NCBI GenBank assembly: GCA_040437565.1
Contig: JBDOQK010000033.1
Span: 186,001 to 250,000, forward strand
DNA: 64,000 nt
Reading direction: 5' to 3'
Source: Albugo candida
Lineage: Eukaryota > Oomycota > Peronosporomycetes > Albuginales
A model generated the notes under the pieces. That model was not told where the DNA came from and did no database searches. It was given only the letters and a program-made list of their open reading frames with translations. Every line of letters starts with the position of its first letter. The stretch's first letter is position 1. The translations under genes and the position numbers were made by a program. Below, piece after piece: positions 12,137-23,400 of this stretch.

Positions 12137-12212
12137 CATTCTCTCCACAAGCCTTTCTAGCAAGACTTGCGGAGCCGATAGCTCCTCTGCTAGCCAAGGG
12201 CTTGTGAGAATG
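12137..12212. repeat. 76-bp imperfect hairpin
   Basis: The arms pair in four blocks: CATTCT (12137-12142) with AGAATG (12207-12212), CACAAGCC (12146-12153) with GGCTTGTG (12199-12206), CTAGC (12157-12161) with GCTAG (12189-12193), and GGAG (12171-12174) with CTCC (12182-12185). The layout resembles a structured RNA or a tiny inverted-repeat element. It is not a tRNA: there is no T-loop or anticodon arm. Confidence 0.6.
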
Positions 12213-13390
12213 TACCCAACGAGCCCCAAAGTCTGATTTCTCTTGGGAAGTGTGTTTATGCCGTCCTTTTCTTAATCAAGATCTTGTGCTGTTGTTGCTA
12301 CATTAGAAACAGGATAGCCATTCAACGGCTTGTATATTTTGCAAGTGTGAGGTAGCTTTGGTTTCGTGAAATCAGCACTTTCACCATATCGTCAAATCTT
12401 GATTTCTTTCGCCCTCTTTCTAGATGCATCAATCTGAGTCTGAGTCGTTGTGACCCCTTTTAGCCATAGCGATCGGTATGAATAATCACAGCGGTGATAG
12501 CTTTGTCTGACTATTTTCGTGGCCGTATGATCAATTGCAGCGGCCGTGAAGGAGATAGCCATTCCTGACAGAGCTTTACGGGATTCATCGGATTACTGAT
12601 TGGTATGGTTGGAAACTGAACAAGAAAGCTTTATTTGATTTGCATAGATTGGACTTACGATTTCGATCCACTCCTTCAATCTCTTTTTACCCTGAATCTT
12701 ATTTTTTTGCGCATAAACCTTCCCGAAGCTACAGCCCTTTATCATACGATTGTTTTGATAAAAACAGATCTGTCAGCTTTGATTTACGTCTCATGAATGT
12801 GTACCATTACAAGAAGAACTTCGTGATGCCAGTTTGCTTATCGATGTCGCAACGATCAAGAGAAGTTACGCACGAGAGGGTGTAACAAGTCGACATGGCC
12901 TGATGTACTCTGCATTTTGAATTCGATGAAAAAAGAAGATTGCGCTCGCCCAGCGGTTCTCCATACTTGTCTTAGCAGCCAAATTCCTATCTCAATCAGA
13001 TAGAAAGCTTTGTGAGAATACTCAGTCCTACAAATTGATAATGCAGAATGGTGTGTCAATTCACCAAATACGAGATATGTTGCGGCCGATTTGAAGAAAG
13101 CAATCTGATACGTAATTTTGAACTATCGATTCGATACCTCAGAAATAGAGAATGCTTTCCTTCCGTGTCTCAGGGCGTATTTCGGAGCATAACATGCAAG
13201 ATGTTGTCGGATAGCATGCAGGAAGCGAGCGTTGATAATACCGTATAGAATTCATGCGGGCAGAGCATGCGATGCTTTATTGAGCGTATTGGTGTTCCCC
13301 CGATGTAAAGCTACTTCTCAAAACGATGAAAGAATTCCCTCGTGATAGATTGACCGATGAGTTATTCTGTAGTCATTCTGGTGTACTTGG

Positions 13391-13555
13391 TCTTCTCACT
13401 ATCTTTTCAGAATGAAGACTGGGGCTATCCTTGTAGTATTCTGATTTCTCAATGACAACGCAAGTGATTGTACCATCATTTTCAGTGCATCGTACCGGTT
13501 GATATGGAGCTATATGAACCAGCAAAAGATTCTTCAAGGATTACAACGAAGGAAA
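13391..13555. repeat. Diverged dispersed repeat, copy 2
   Basis: Partner of the repeat at 7971-8115, in the same orientation about 5.4 kb downstream. The cores match by eye, with small insertions and deletions between them. It lies just upstream of the transposon relic, but no terminal inverted repeat joins the two. Confidence 0.35.
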
Positions 13556-14044
13556 CTTGATTTTTCATTTCGTTCATTCGTGTCGCCGATCACTTTCTCA
13601 ATACGTCATACGGATGACACTTAAAGCCAGCAAACCCTGATTTTGAATGGCCAATTTTTGGATCATTTAACCCTATAATGTTGCCACTTCTGATTGGCTC
13701 AAAGCACATCACAAGGCACGCGTTCCTGACCTGGCCTAGGCTTAGTCATCGCCATTAACTACCTACCCGCTTGAAACCTCAAACATCTACCTGCATTCCG
13801 ACAAATATCGTACAATTATGCCTCTCCCTCGAAATCCTCAAGGAATTGAAGAGTTCGGCAAAGACTAGCTCAGGCATTCATGAGTCTACTGATAGCAGTT
13901 CTGAAGAAGACCTGGATGTTTCGGAGGGCAATGATGACAGAAATCTCGACTTCGTATCTGTAAACCAAATATTGGAAGCGCCTATCAAGCAGCTGTTATA
14001 GTTCTACCGTTACCACGATTAAACCATAACAGGCCAATCCAATA

Positions 14045-16030
14045 TACAGGTGATGCACCTCTAACTCAAAGACGGGATCGAGCCGAACTAAAGAGGCTGC
14101 TATTGGCTGTAAACTTTTGACCAAATACTTTGCTGTTGCAGGACCAGTTTTTCAAGAAGCTGAGGTTTCGTATGAGGGTGATGACGAGGGTGACGAAGAG
14201 GATGACGACGAGGATGGTGCAGTCTGGACCAGGGAGCCCACTATTAGCACACTTGCCACCCAAGCAAAGACTGCCAAATCCGAGCAAAACCGGTGGCTTT
14301 CAGTTCTTTCTTTTCTTCAGCTGGTAAAATCTGGATATGTGCGAATAGCAGCTAGCACACTTGTAGCGGAAGGTGCTGAGAGGGGTGTGCATTTTGCGCG
14401 CTCTTTGCGTGCTTGGGCAACACTCTGTCTAGAGGGCGAGGAATTGTCTTTGTCGCAGACGGGAAAACACGCAAAACGGCGAAGCTATCTGCAGGATAAG
14501 GACTGCATTCTACCGTTGCGAGAGTATCATCGAGCGAAAAAGTTCAAGGTGGAAGTATCAGCACTGATAGAACATGTCAACAAAAACATCCTTCCGCGAC
14601 TTGGATACGCCCCATCTCACACAGTCTCTGAAAAGATTGTGACACGCTGGCTCCATTCTCTCGACATCAATTACCGCGCAGTGGCTAAAGGAAAATACAT
14701 TGACGGCCATGAGTGGGAGGATGTCATTGCGTACTGGTAACACTTCTTGGAGCGAATTGCCGACCTTGAGGCGCGGATGCCGACTGTTGCTGGGAAGTAG
14801 GAAGTCGAGGATAACAAGGAGCTCAATGCAATCCCCTGGCCCCCTAATGGCATACCTCCACTCACCTTGGTGAATTATGGTGAGAGTACTTTGCCGCTCA
14901 TGATGGACTCAAGCGTCTTTGGTTACTAGACGGTAACAAACCGTTGCAAAAGAAAGGGGCAGGGCAGGTCCATTCACGTCAGCGACTTCCTTTGCAGCAT
15001 CATCGGCCGGTCAGCACTTGATGAAGAATGAAGAAAAGGCTGCTCAGCATCCTGAACTACGAACAGTGACCCGCATCATCATGCAACCTGGCACGGAGCA
15101 TGACGAAATGGGGAATATCGGAGAAACTGTGCGAACAAGTCTGTTGCTTGGCTATCCTAATCTTCGAAGCTCAATTTCCCGGCTTTCAGGCTCTTTTTGT
15201 CTTCGACAATGCAACTGAACACACTGCATTCGCCCCCAATGCCCTTCGTGCCAGCGCAATGAACCTTTTAAGTGTAGGCAAGCAGCCAAAGATGCGTGCA
15301 ACAACGTGGGGAAACGGAGTTTCTCAGGATTTGATTTTTCTTATGACCATCCTGATGAAACGCTCCGTGGTCAGGAAAAGGGACTGAAAATTGTGCTGGA
15401 GGAACGTGGGCTGTGGGAAGCTGGCCTGAAGGCGCTATGCAAAATATGTTCTGTGGATGGCGCAACCTGCTTTGCCAGAAGAATTATGGCCAATGAATCA
15501 GGCTTCAAAGCGCAAGTAGGAATAATAGAGAGGAGCGAATTGTTGCCGTTGGTCATCAAGTGATATTTTACTCAAAATTTCACTGCGAGCTCAACTTCAT
15601 CGTAAACTTTTGGGGAGCAACCAAGCGATACGACATAATACACTGCAATTACACTTGGAAAACATTTCTGGTAACAGTTCCAGCTGCCTTGGCATCTGTT
15701 CCACTGGACGAGATACGTCGACACTCACGAAAAGCTTTGCGATACATGGACGTTTACCGAAAAGGTCTCACCGNNNNNNNNNNNNNNNNNNNNNNNNNNN
15801 NNNNNNNNNNNNNNNNNNNNNNNNNNNNNNNNNNNNNNNNNNNNNNNNNNNNNNNNNNNNNNNNNNNNNNNNNTGGTAACAGTTCCAGCTGCCTTGGCAT
15901 CTGTTCCACTGGACGAGATACGTCGACACTCACGAAAAGCTTTGCGATACATGGACGTTTACCGAAAAGGTCTCACCGGAAAAGCAGCAGAGTATAGGTG
16001 AGAAAGTACAAATCCCACCGACGTGTACCC
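14045..16030 (+). mobile_element. Broken DNA transposon: DDE-superfamily transposase relic (fungal/oomycete DGHER type)
   Basis: Fragments in successive + frames match a DDE_3-like transposase family common in fungi and oomycetes. The pieces run in family order: an acidic linker; a helix ending in TRWLHSLDINYRAVAKGKYI and DGHE (14117-14740); KKGQGRSIHVSDFL near 14960; LFVFDNATEHTAFAPNALRA near 15190-15260; and the FHCELNFI..FWGATKRY block near 15580-15625, then a helix DEIRRHSRKALRYMD near 15700. Stops fall at the end of the first block and again about 20 codons later, and the frame changes more than once. Of the three catalytic acids, the second (FDN) is present. The first reads NYGESTF where the family has a D before E, and the third reads NFIV where the family has NFIE. 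It is dead. Terminal inverted repeats were not found. It also contains an assembly repeat (15669-15978). The exact family name is uncertain. Confidence 0.7.
15669..15978. repeat. Redundant contig ends around an N gap: 105-bp unit repeated
   Basis: Bases 15669-15773 equal 15874-15978 and flank the N gap 15774-15873 edge to edge. It is an unmerged contig overlap inside the transposase relic, not a tandem duplication of the element. Confidence 0.9.
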
Positions 16031-16968
16031 AATTCTGTTTTGATGGATGTGGCTGTTATGACAAGATAAGTAGTGAGTGTCAACCTGCGGCTTTTCTGAG
16101 CACCTTTATTGACAGTTTCCTGCAAAACCTTATATTATCCTGCGAAAAATAATATTTGATATAATAGGGTAGGCTGCCAATTCTCTTTAACCCTGGCAAA
16201 ATGCCAAAATTCAGACGACTTTGCAACGCTACTGCTCCATGAAAAGTTGAGATAATATAAATCCGAGACTTGTGAAGGGAAGCTTAGAGCATGCTATGCC
16301 AAAGGCTTGTTTTCTGTTTAATTTATATTTGGGTCAAGCCTTAGCGATTCTTGCAGGGCCACTAAAGTTGCTGGTTTCAAGTGACATGCAATTTATACAC
16401 CGAATCAAGAAAAAATGACCTTCTGACGAAATTTTAAAGGATGCTCTTTGGGCAGTCCTTGACATGATGAGCTGACGTGCTCTTTAATACTACCTAGTGG
16501 TGGCATTTGGACATCCTAAAAACACATCTGCCAAGTGGACGCTTCTAGAAGGATTTCTGGAGGGGTCATATGCGAAAGATGACGCGTCATACGTCAGAGT
16601 AGAGGTGCGGGTTGGTGTTATACTCGCAGATGAAGACTGTGCGTTGACTGTGCTACGTTGTAGTGACTTCCGTAGTCGAAAATCGTTCTCTTACTTTTTA
16701 AAACTCTTTAATCTCTCTCACGGTCTCGAGAGGTCTCAAGATCTCTCAAAGCTTCTAGATCTACATGACTCGAAATCTAGAATAAGTAAAAACAGGCCGC
16801 TGTCCTGCTCTTTACCCAGGTTGCTGTTTCACCGCTTTTGTGTTGTTGAGGGCCGGGTTCTTGAGAGGCTCACGGGCTTGTGCCGGGATACCTCGAACAG
16901 CTAGTTTACTCGCTACGTACGTCACGCGTGTGTGGTTGAGTCCGACAATGGCATGTTAGAAAATATTA
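16031..16968. other. Gene-poor stretch after the transposon relic
   Basis: No gene recognised. An open stretch at 16497-16904 (+) shows no family features. A CT-rich segment near 16690-16800 is rich in TCTC and TCTAGA-type words. Confidence 0.35.
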
Positions 16969-17564
16969 TCATTCAACCGTTTTGATTATTAGATAACGGC
17001 TGTTTGGGGGACGAATTGCTACTTTTCGACAGTAATGTGTGTAACTGGCCCAGTGATTGTTCAATTCTTCTTTTTTCGCGTTTAAGAGCTCGATGAATGA
17101 AGAATAAACGTGATTTTCTAGCTTTGCTTTTGTGTCAATTGCGGCTTTTACTGTGACATCTTTGGCCAAAATGACACGTTTGCGTTCTTCTGCAACGTGT
17201 TCCAGTACAGATCCAGCTTCTTTGCTGGCACTGGAGTGAACTGCAACGCTGTTAATTTTCGTCTTGATCATCTTCTTGGCATGAAACTCAAGTTCCTGGG
17301 ATAGTATAAGGACGCTATTTGTAGGATCCCAATAAATAAGTAACCCAAATTCCTGTTTGATCTTGATCGCTGCATAACGGAGAAGCCACGGTAACTATCG
17401 ATTCTGTAAAACTGCGTCCCAGCCATAAAGAAAGCTGGCGGTGTATGGCTCTCATCAACTGTGATACACCAAACAAGCGTTCCATCGATCAAATCAATTC
17501 TCACTTCTTTCTCCTTTACTCGGAAACAACGAACAAAAAGTGATCTCTTTTGGTAATACCCCAA
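16969..17564 (-). pseudogene. XRCC4: XRCC4-like non-homologous end-joining factor, frameshifted
   Basis: XRCC4 scaffolds DNA ligase IV in non-homologous end joining. Two minus-strand blocks in different frames carry its signature. The upstream block (17564 towards ~17400) has VRIDLIDGTLVWCITVDES, matching the head-domain strand pair around LTDG..W in known XRCC4. The downstream block (~17370-16969) has IKIKQEFGLLIYWD, then a long helix ending in YSSFIELLNAKKEELNNH, which matches the ligase-IV-binding stalk motif (YxxF..VLNxKKxKL) of animals and plants. The blocks abut near 17370 but differ by a frame, and no plausible intron reconciles them: the only in-phase GT..AG pair would give a 17-nt intron. 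No in-frame ATG precedes the first block; an out-of-frame ATGGAGCGGCG lies just upstream. Either the gene is broken or the assembly has indels here. Confidence in family is good; confidence in decay is moderate. Confidence 0.65.
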
Positions 17565-17599
17565 CTCAACTTCAACTTCGACCTTTAAAACGCCGCTCC

Positions 17600-20441
17600 A
17601 TTACAGAGCTCAATGAAGCGCAAGTCTAACGACCACAAGAAAGCCTTATAAAGCAACCTGACGCGCTTTTCGGTGTCGTTAAACCACTGAGTGAACAGAC
17701 ATGGACATCACTGATTTGTCACGCGATGTAATAAGCCCTGTGGCTCACAAGATGACCGCAGCAAAGGCCATTCTCACAGAGTTGGACACCGTCATGGTAG
17801 GTGAAGTTTCCGTATCTTGCAGTCACTTCCTTTGAAGGGAGAGGAGACTTTTGCATAGAAAGATGAAGTGAATACTTTCTATGCTGTCAAGGATGCTTTT
17901 AAATAACAAATTCTGATCGATGGACGAGATATTGATGACACTCTTCAGGTTTAGTACCTTCAGACTACTTTGAATGATGAGGTTTGCATGAAGCACTTCA
18001 ATGCAGCGAGCATGAATAGTTGCATACAGGATGGAGGCTTTATGATCGAGATGGCAGTAATACACAATAGGAAGGGCTACTTGAATCTCATGGACAATGC
18101 TGGTCCACACGAAAACGGCATGCGTCATCTCGTGACAGTTTTGGAAACAGCATGCAGTGCACTATGCTTCATAATGCTCAGATAAACACAACATGGCCAC
18201 CTGAAAGTGAGGACTGTAGCTGGAATCAAAAGCTGTATCAAACCTTACAGACATTACTTCAAGTATGCACTGAGGACAGGAGTATCCTGATCGGCTCGGA
18301 TCTCGGGATTTCGTACGTTTTGTCAAGAGATTATACAGTCAATGACACTCGACGATGTCAGCAAGTGCTGAATACCTGGTTCGGAAGCAAATCGAGAGTG
18401 GTGGAACTGATACCAATGTAAGAAAGGTTTCCACACATAAATTAGAAATTGGGGCCGACAAGCCGACCAAGACAAAAAGAGTTTAGTTATCAATTACTCG
18501 GGAGGTCACCAAGCCTTCTCTGTGACTAAAACAACATTGAGGAACAAGAAATGTCAACCAAATATCGTTCGACTTGGAAAAGAGGTGCGTTTCGGAATTC
18601 GAAGACAGGCCTCCGGAGCCTGACGTATCCTCCTACGAAACAACCAAGACCAGTCTATTCTGTGTGCTATTCCAGGTTGTATTTCATCCATCAAAAGGAT
18701 TCATCGCCCCTGGTCACTACCGACTTTATGGATACAGTAGTCAAGACAATGTTTCAGCAGAAAAGTACAGACCGATCTCTCTCTGCAACTGCCAAAGCTT
18801 TCAAAGACAAACTCACCGCATTTACAAGCGGCATTATGAACCCTTACTACCTTCAGGAGATGTCCCTCTCTCATATACGTACTGGAATACTGTGTTGGAT
18901 CATGGTTCAGTACACCTGATGACTGTATTCGAGACCAATATCAGGCAACATTTGCGAAGGATATTGAAGCCTACGTGGACTGTGTTTGGCAAAAGTATTC
19001 GGTTAGAAAGACCAAGACAATCAAAGTAGAACGCGATGCAGGGGTCAATCACATCTGGATCACAAAGCACGAAGATCGGTGCTGCCTAGCAAGATCTTGT
19101 ATTCTACGACATCCAATGCAAGCCTTAAGACTTTTAGCGTGGAAAGTTGAAAATGAAAGAGGTGATGGAAGCGGCTGACAAGAAGTTTTGAAACTTTTGA
19201 TTAAGGACGTCAGTGAATCTCAAATATATCACTCTGGACACAAGCGTTCTGGTTCATCTATTACTAATTAAGGAAAACCGTTCCGAATCCAAGACGCTAA
19301 CAAAGGGCGAGTTGATTTGCAAGAAGGACAAGATCTGAAAGACCTTCTTCCGATACAACTTGCACAAGTACAACCAAATGATGACAACGACGAAGTTTCA
19401 TAGTATATTGTGCTGAGAAGACGAGATCCTGTCGGCAAGAAGCAGAACGTCGCCAGAGAGCCGTATATTGACGATATGAGTAACGAGGAAGAAGAGGCTC
19501 TGAAAGCGAAGCAGCGGCAGGTATCGACACCAACATGTTGTACTGTATCAATGAGGTTGCAGCAAAGCAGTACACGTACACTCGAAATCAGAGAAGGCAA
19601 GTGACTAATGCAAAAAAGTATCGCCACAGTGCAGCTGATGGAGGAGTGTAAGAGATCGAAAGACCGATCTATCCGTGTGTGATCACAAGACTGGCAATAG
19701 TACCAGGTTGAACGCGTTCAAGTCCAAGCTAGAGATCAATCCATTCGAAGGCGACTGGACTCGATCAATCCAGTTTGAATCTTAAAGTGAGACTGGCCAC
19801 CATCTATGACACACTCAAGGGCTCATGCAGAGACACAAAGAAATCTTTGTCACACTTAAGGAATGTGATCGGAAAGATCTCTGTCAAAGACGAGCGATAT
19901 ACTTAATCCCACCACGAAGGCTATCGAAGACAGACATCTCCGACCAGATAGAAGACATACTTCCTGACGCCAGCCTTGCTGACAACGTAAGGCATGACGA
20001 AAAAGCGGGCCAGCTAGAGAACGATAATGGCTCCGTGTCAGAACGAATGCACCACATTTTCACACAAGAAAAAGAATGGATTTATATCAAACGCATCACA
20101 CGAGAAATCGCAACGACTCAAATTTCATGCAACTTCTCTTTGCAGAAAACGCTATCAGTGCAATTCGACCGACAAAATCGCCAGGCGAATTTATGACGCA
20201 GAGAACCTGATACGTCACGCATTGTGGATGATTTTTGTGTGGATCATTACCCATCGCTTCGTACGCTTGATGAACAAACTCATAAAGCAGTTGCGTGAAC
20301 GTACGAGAAGATTTGCTACCGACTCGAACACAATCATGTTGAAATCATGTAGTGTGTACACACTATTTAGTTCTATAACGATAATGAGGAATAATTGTGT
20401 AATTTTTTAGTCCTATCGAGTTCTATTATCGTATCTGCTTG
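17600..20441. other. Gene-poor stretch with coding-like relics of unidentified genes
   Basis: Open fragments on the + strand (for example 17970-18185, 18152-18421, 18551-19178, 19410-19604, 19825-20196) have protein-like composition and sometimes chain across frames, but each is closed by stops and none shows a motif that I recognise. The pattern fits one or more decayed genes. A 10-bp perfect inverted repeat with a 12-nt loop sits at 17853-17884. The last ~250 bp should hold the 3' end of the EP400/Eaf1-like transcript. Confidence 0.35.
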
Positions 20442-23400
20442 CTACTTTTTGGCACTGTCCGTCTCGGAATTCTCCGTTCTCCAGCGGATGTCGTCAGTGT
20501 CTTTTGTCCGATCCTCTTGTGCTGCATCCTCATTCGGTACATTTGTATGGAAACTCAGCAATTCTGCAATCATGGCCACTTTCTGTGCTTCCGAGCAATT
20601 CGATCGATTCAAAATCATCTGAATCTGATTCTTAATCTCCGGCATATGGTCTAATACGTACAACAATGTCGATGTGTTCATGGGCATCGATGTGCTTCGA
20701 ATAAGTCCCACAGACGGTCCCATTGTCCCCTCGTTCCAATTTGGGACGTTAGTCGATGGGGCACTGGTACGTGCCTTCGTCCCAGTATCCGTCGCAGTCA
20801 CGTGACGCTGCCTCGATATGGTCCCAAATGCAGCCCCCACGATCGCGTCGCCGCTGGCTGATAACGGCGATACGTTCCTCGGTATTGTAGTAGCTCTCAT
20901 ATCCTTTTCAGTTTCCCGATTCCGTCGAATTACGTCCATGGGACACACAATGTTCCCCGAAAGTGTTCGTACAATTTCAGTCTGCGAGTTGTGTACCACT
21001 GGTACTTTGACCTCTACTTCGGTCCCAACAACTTTTTGCTTCTTCATACTTTGCACAATGCCTTCAAACGACGTCTGTATCGGCGCAAGCACACCAATCG
21101 ACCTCGCAATGTTCCTAAACGCTTTCGGCTCGTCAAAACAGCCAAAAAGACCGCATTCAGGCTCAACATGAACCAGCATTTCACTCTCTGGTACACCGAT
21201 TCCATTGATTTGCATTGGCTTACGAAATCCCGTCAAAGACGTATTTCCATTCTTCACAACCTTTCCATATCGTTCCGAACACTGTCGTGGCGTCGGTCGT
21301 CGGTAACAGTACCTCGATACCGACATACTGTGCAACGTCTGTGCCACAAGCGTCCAATTGGGTCCGTAATATTCGCACAATTGTCTGAGAAGCGTATCTT
21401 CCGACGTATTCCACGAATAATCACTCGACGATTTCCTACGATTTGTGATTTTCTGCTTTTTCTTCACATTATTCCGACTCAACGCTTCCGTCCCGTCAAT
21501 AGACAACGATCCATTCAAAATACTTCCGAGTCCAATATCGTCCCAAGAACCAGAATCCAATGCGTCCAAATTCGTATCGCCCCAAAACTCATCATCGACA
21601 AATTCAATAAGATCCTGATCACGTTTCACCTGATCCGTTTTCACTCTCTTCTTTCGCGCTTTCGATTCCATTCCGCCCATTTCTTTGACATTTGGTACCA
21701 CTGCTGGGACGCGATAGGTGACACGAACCGTCCCACTTGGAATCCCTTCCGTTTCGATAAAGCGAATCGCGGGCTCGGGAGGCACACATACAGAGAATCG
21801 TATGGGTTTTGCATTCGATATCGCTGCAAATGCTTCCTCCAAAGAGACATTTCGGTCGTAAAACAACGAGTGAGTCTCTTGTTCCCTCCAAATGTCAATC
21901 GATTCCTCAGCTTCCAACGCACTCACCGGATATGTCAGCGTCTCATTTCTTCGCGAATTCGCCATTGACTGCACACGATAGACCGCATACCACTCAATTG
22001 GTGCGAGTTCTTCCGTAATTGCGAGTAGTAAATGCTCTTCTGCATCGATTTCCGCCGACACATCCAGCGCATCCTCAAAGTCCACGGCTTTTGCCTCACA
22101 ATGTCGCATGCGTACACTCAATTCTTCTTCTTCTAATGTGTCCTTCAAATTCCAACAGAGATTCTCTGCGTCGTGGGAAGCGATCCATTCCGAAGGTAGC
22201 GCGAGGACTTCCTGAACGCTCCTTTCCATAAACACTTTGGCACTCAGTACGCAATTATTTCGCAGTAAAGCGCTCTCAATCGTTTGCTCGCAATGAAAGC
22301 GGTACACAATCACTTCCAAAGCGCTCGCTGCCGCCACTTGCGCCCAACTCGCGCGAAGCTTTGCGTCACAAACACTATTCCAATCGCTGTCGAGCACAAT
22401 GAACGCTTGCGCTCCGTACAGAGGCACACACTGCGTCCCCACTGCCAAACGCGTCGATGTGACAGCAATTCGAACTGCTGGACGCAATGCGAAATGCCGT
22501 AATGCGCGTTGCTGCATGACATTGGATCCCGTGATGACCACGAATGGAAGCTGGAGGAACGAGAGGTACACTTCCAATAACGCGAACATGGACAACTGAC
22601 AGTAAATGACGACACGTTGCTTGCTGATAATTCGACGCAATAAACTTCCAAGCGCTTGTAATTTACACGAAGTCGACTCCAATGCGCGCTGATCCGTGCA
22701 CCCGAGCTTATCCATGTCGAAATGCACGAGATCCGATGAGTTACAAACTAAACGAAGTGAGAGAAATAGCTCGAGCCACGCGCTTGTTCGATCGTGTCGA
22801 CTGGGAATTTGGATAGACGCAAGGAAATTGCTGGTTATCGATCGATATTGAGCGGCTTGGGAACTCGTTAATGTGCATGGAACACTCTGTTCTTGGACAT
22901 TGCGTAGTTCTCCTTCGACGTGACCACGTGCTCGACCAAGACGGAGACAATACAAACAGAAGAGAAGAGCGTTCATAGGAGTCGCTTTCTCACTTGGAGA
23001 CGGATGGAATGATCGGAAAAGTGTCTGGAAGGCGTTGAGAACAGTCGAGGATTCCAATGAGAGGGAGAGCCATTCGCGTGCGTTGTGAATTCCGAGTAAG
23101 AAAGCGGCGTACTGAACAGAGACCCATTCGGATTTCCATTGTGGAAGCGATTTCGAAGAGCATATGATGCGATATGTGCATTGGAGCGATTGGAGTGTTT
23201 GTATGCACACTTCCGACTCAAAAATGAGATTTTCTGTTTCGACGATAAGCGTTTGCCATCGCTCAAATGTGATGAAAGCAGCTTTCTCACGAAGGAATAC
23301 AGACACTGGACAGATGCAACAAAAGAGCGTTTGGCAATTGTCAGCAGCGTTGATATCGCTATAAAATTCACGAACAAAAAGGAACGAGTCTTCGCCATCG

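Larger units (their letters stand above)
7093..13770. other. Long gene-poor region with decayed sequence, hairpins and diverged repeats
   Basis: About 6.7 kb without a gene that I can support. All reading frames are frequently closed, and short open stretches show no recognisable family motif. Coding-like fragments around 10.9-11.3 kb and 11.4-11.9 kb on the + strand are broken by many stops and look like relics of unidentified genes. Structured items inside are listed separately: a perfect hairpin at 10045-10102, a 15-bp minisatellite at 10297-10388, an imperfect hairpin at 12137-12212, and a diverged repeat pair near 7971 and 13391. The contrast with the dense flanking gene blocks is strong. 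Confidence 0.5.

Noticed and set aside
17590-17615. ATGGAGCGGCG as the XRCC4 start, reminiscent of the animal MERK start
   Set aside because: It is out of frame with the downstream head-domain block and closes after nine codons; the likeness is too short to count.
17853-17884. 10-bp inverted repeat with a 12-nt loop
   Set aside because: A stem this short is expected several times by chance in a window of this size.
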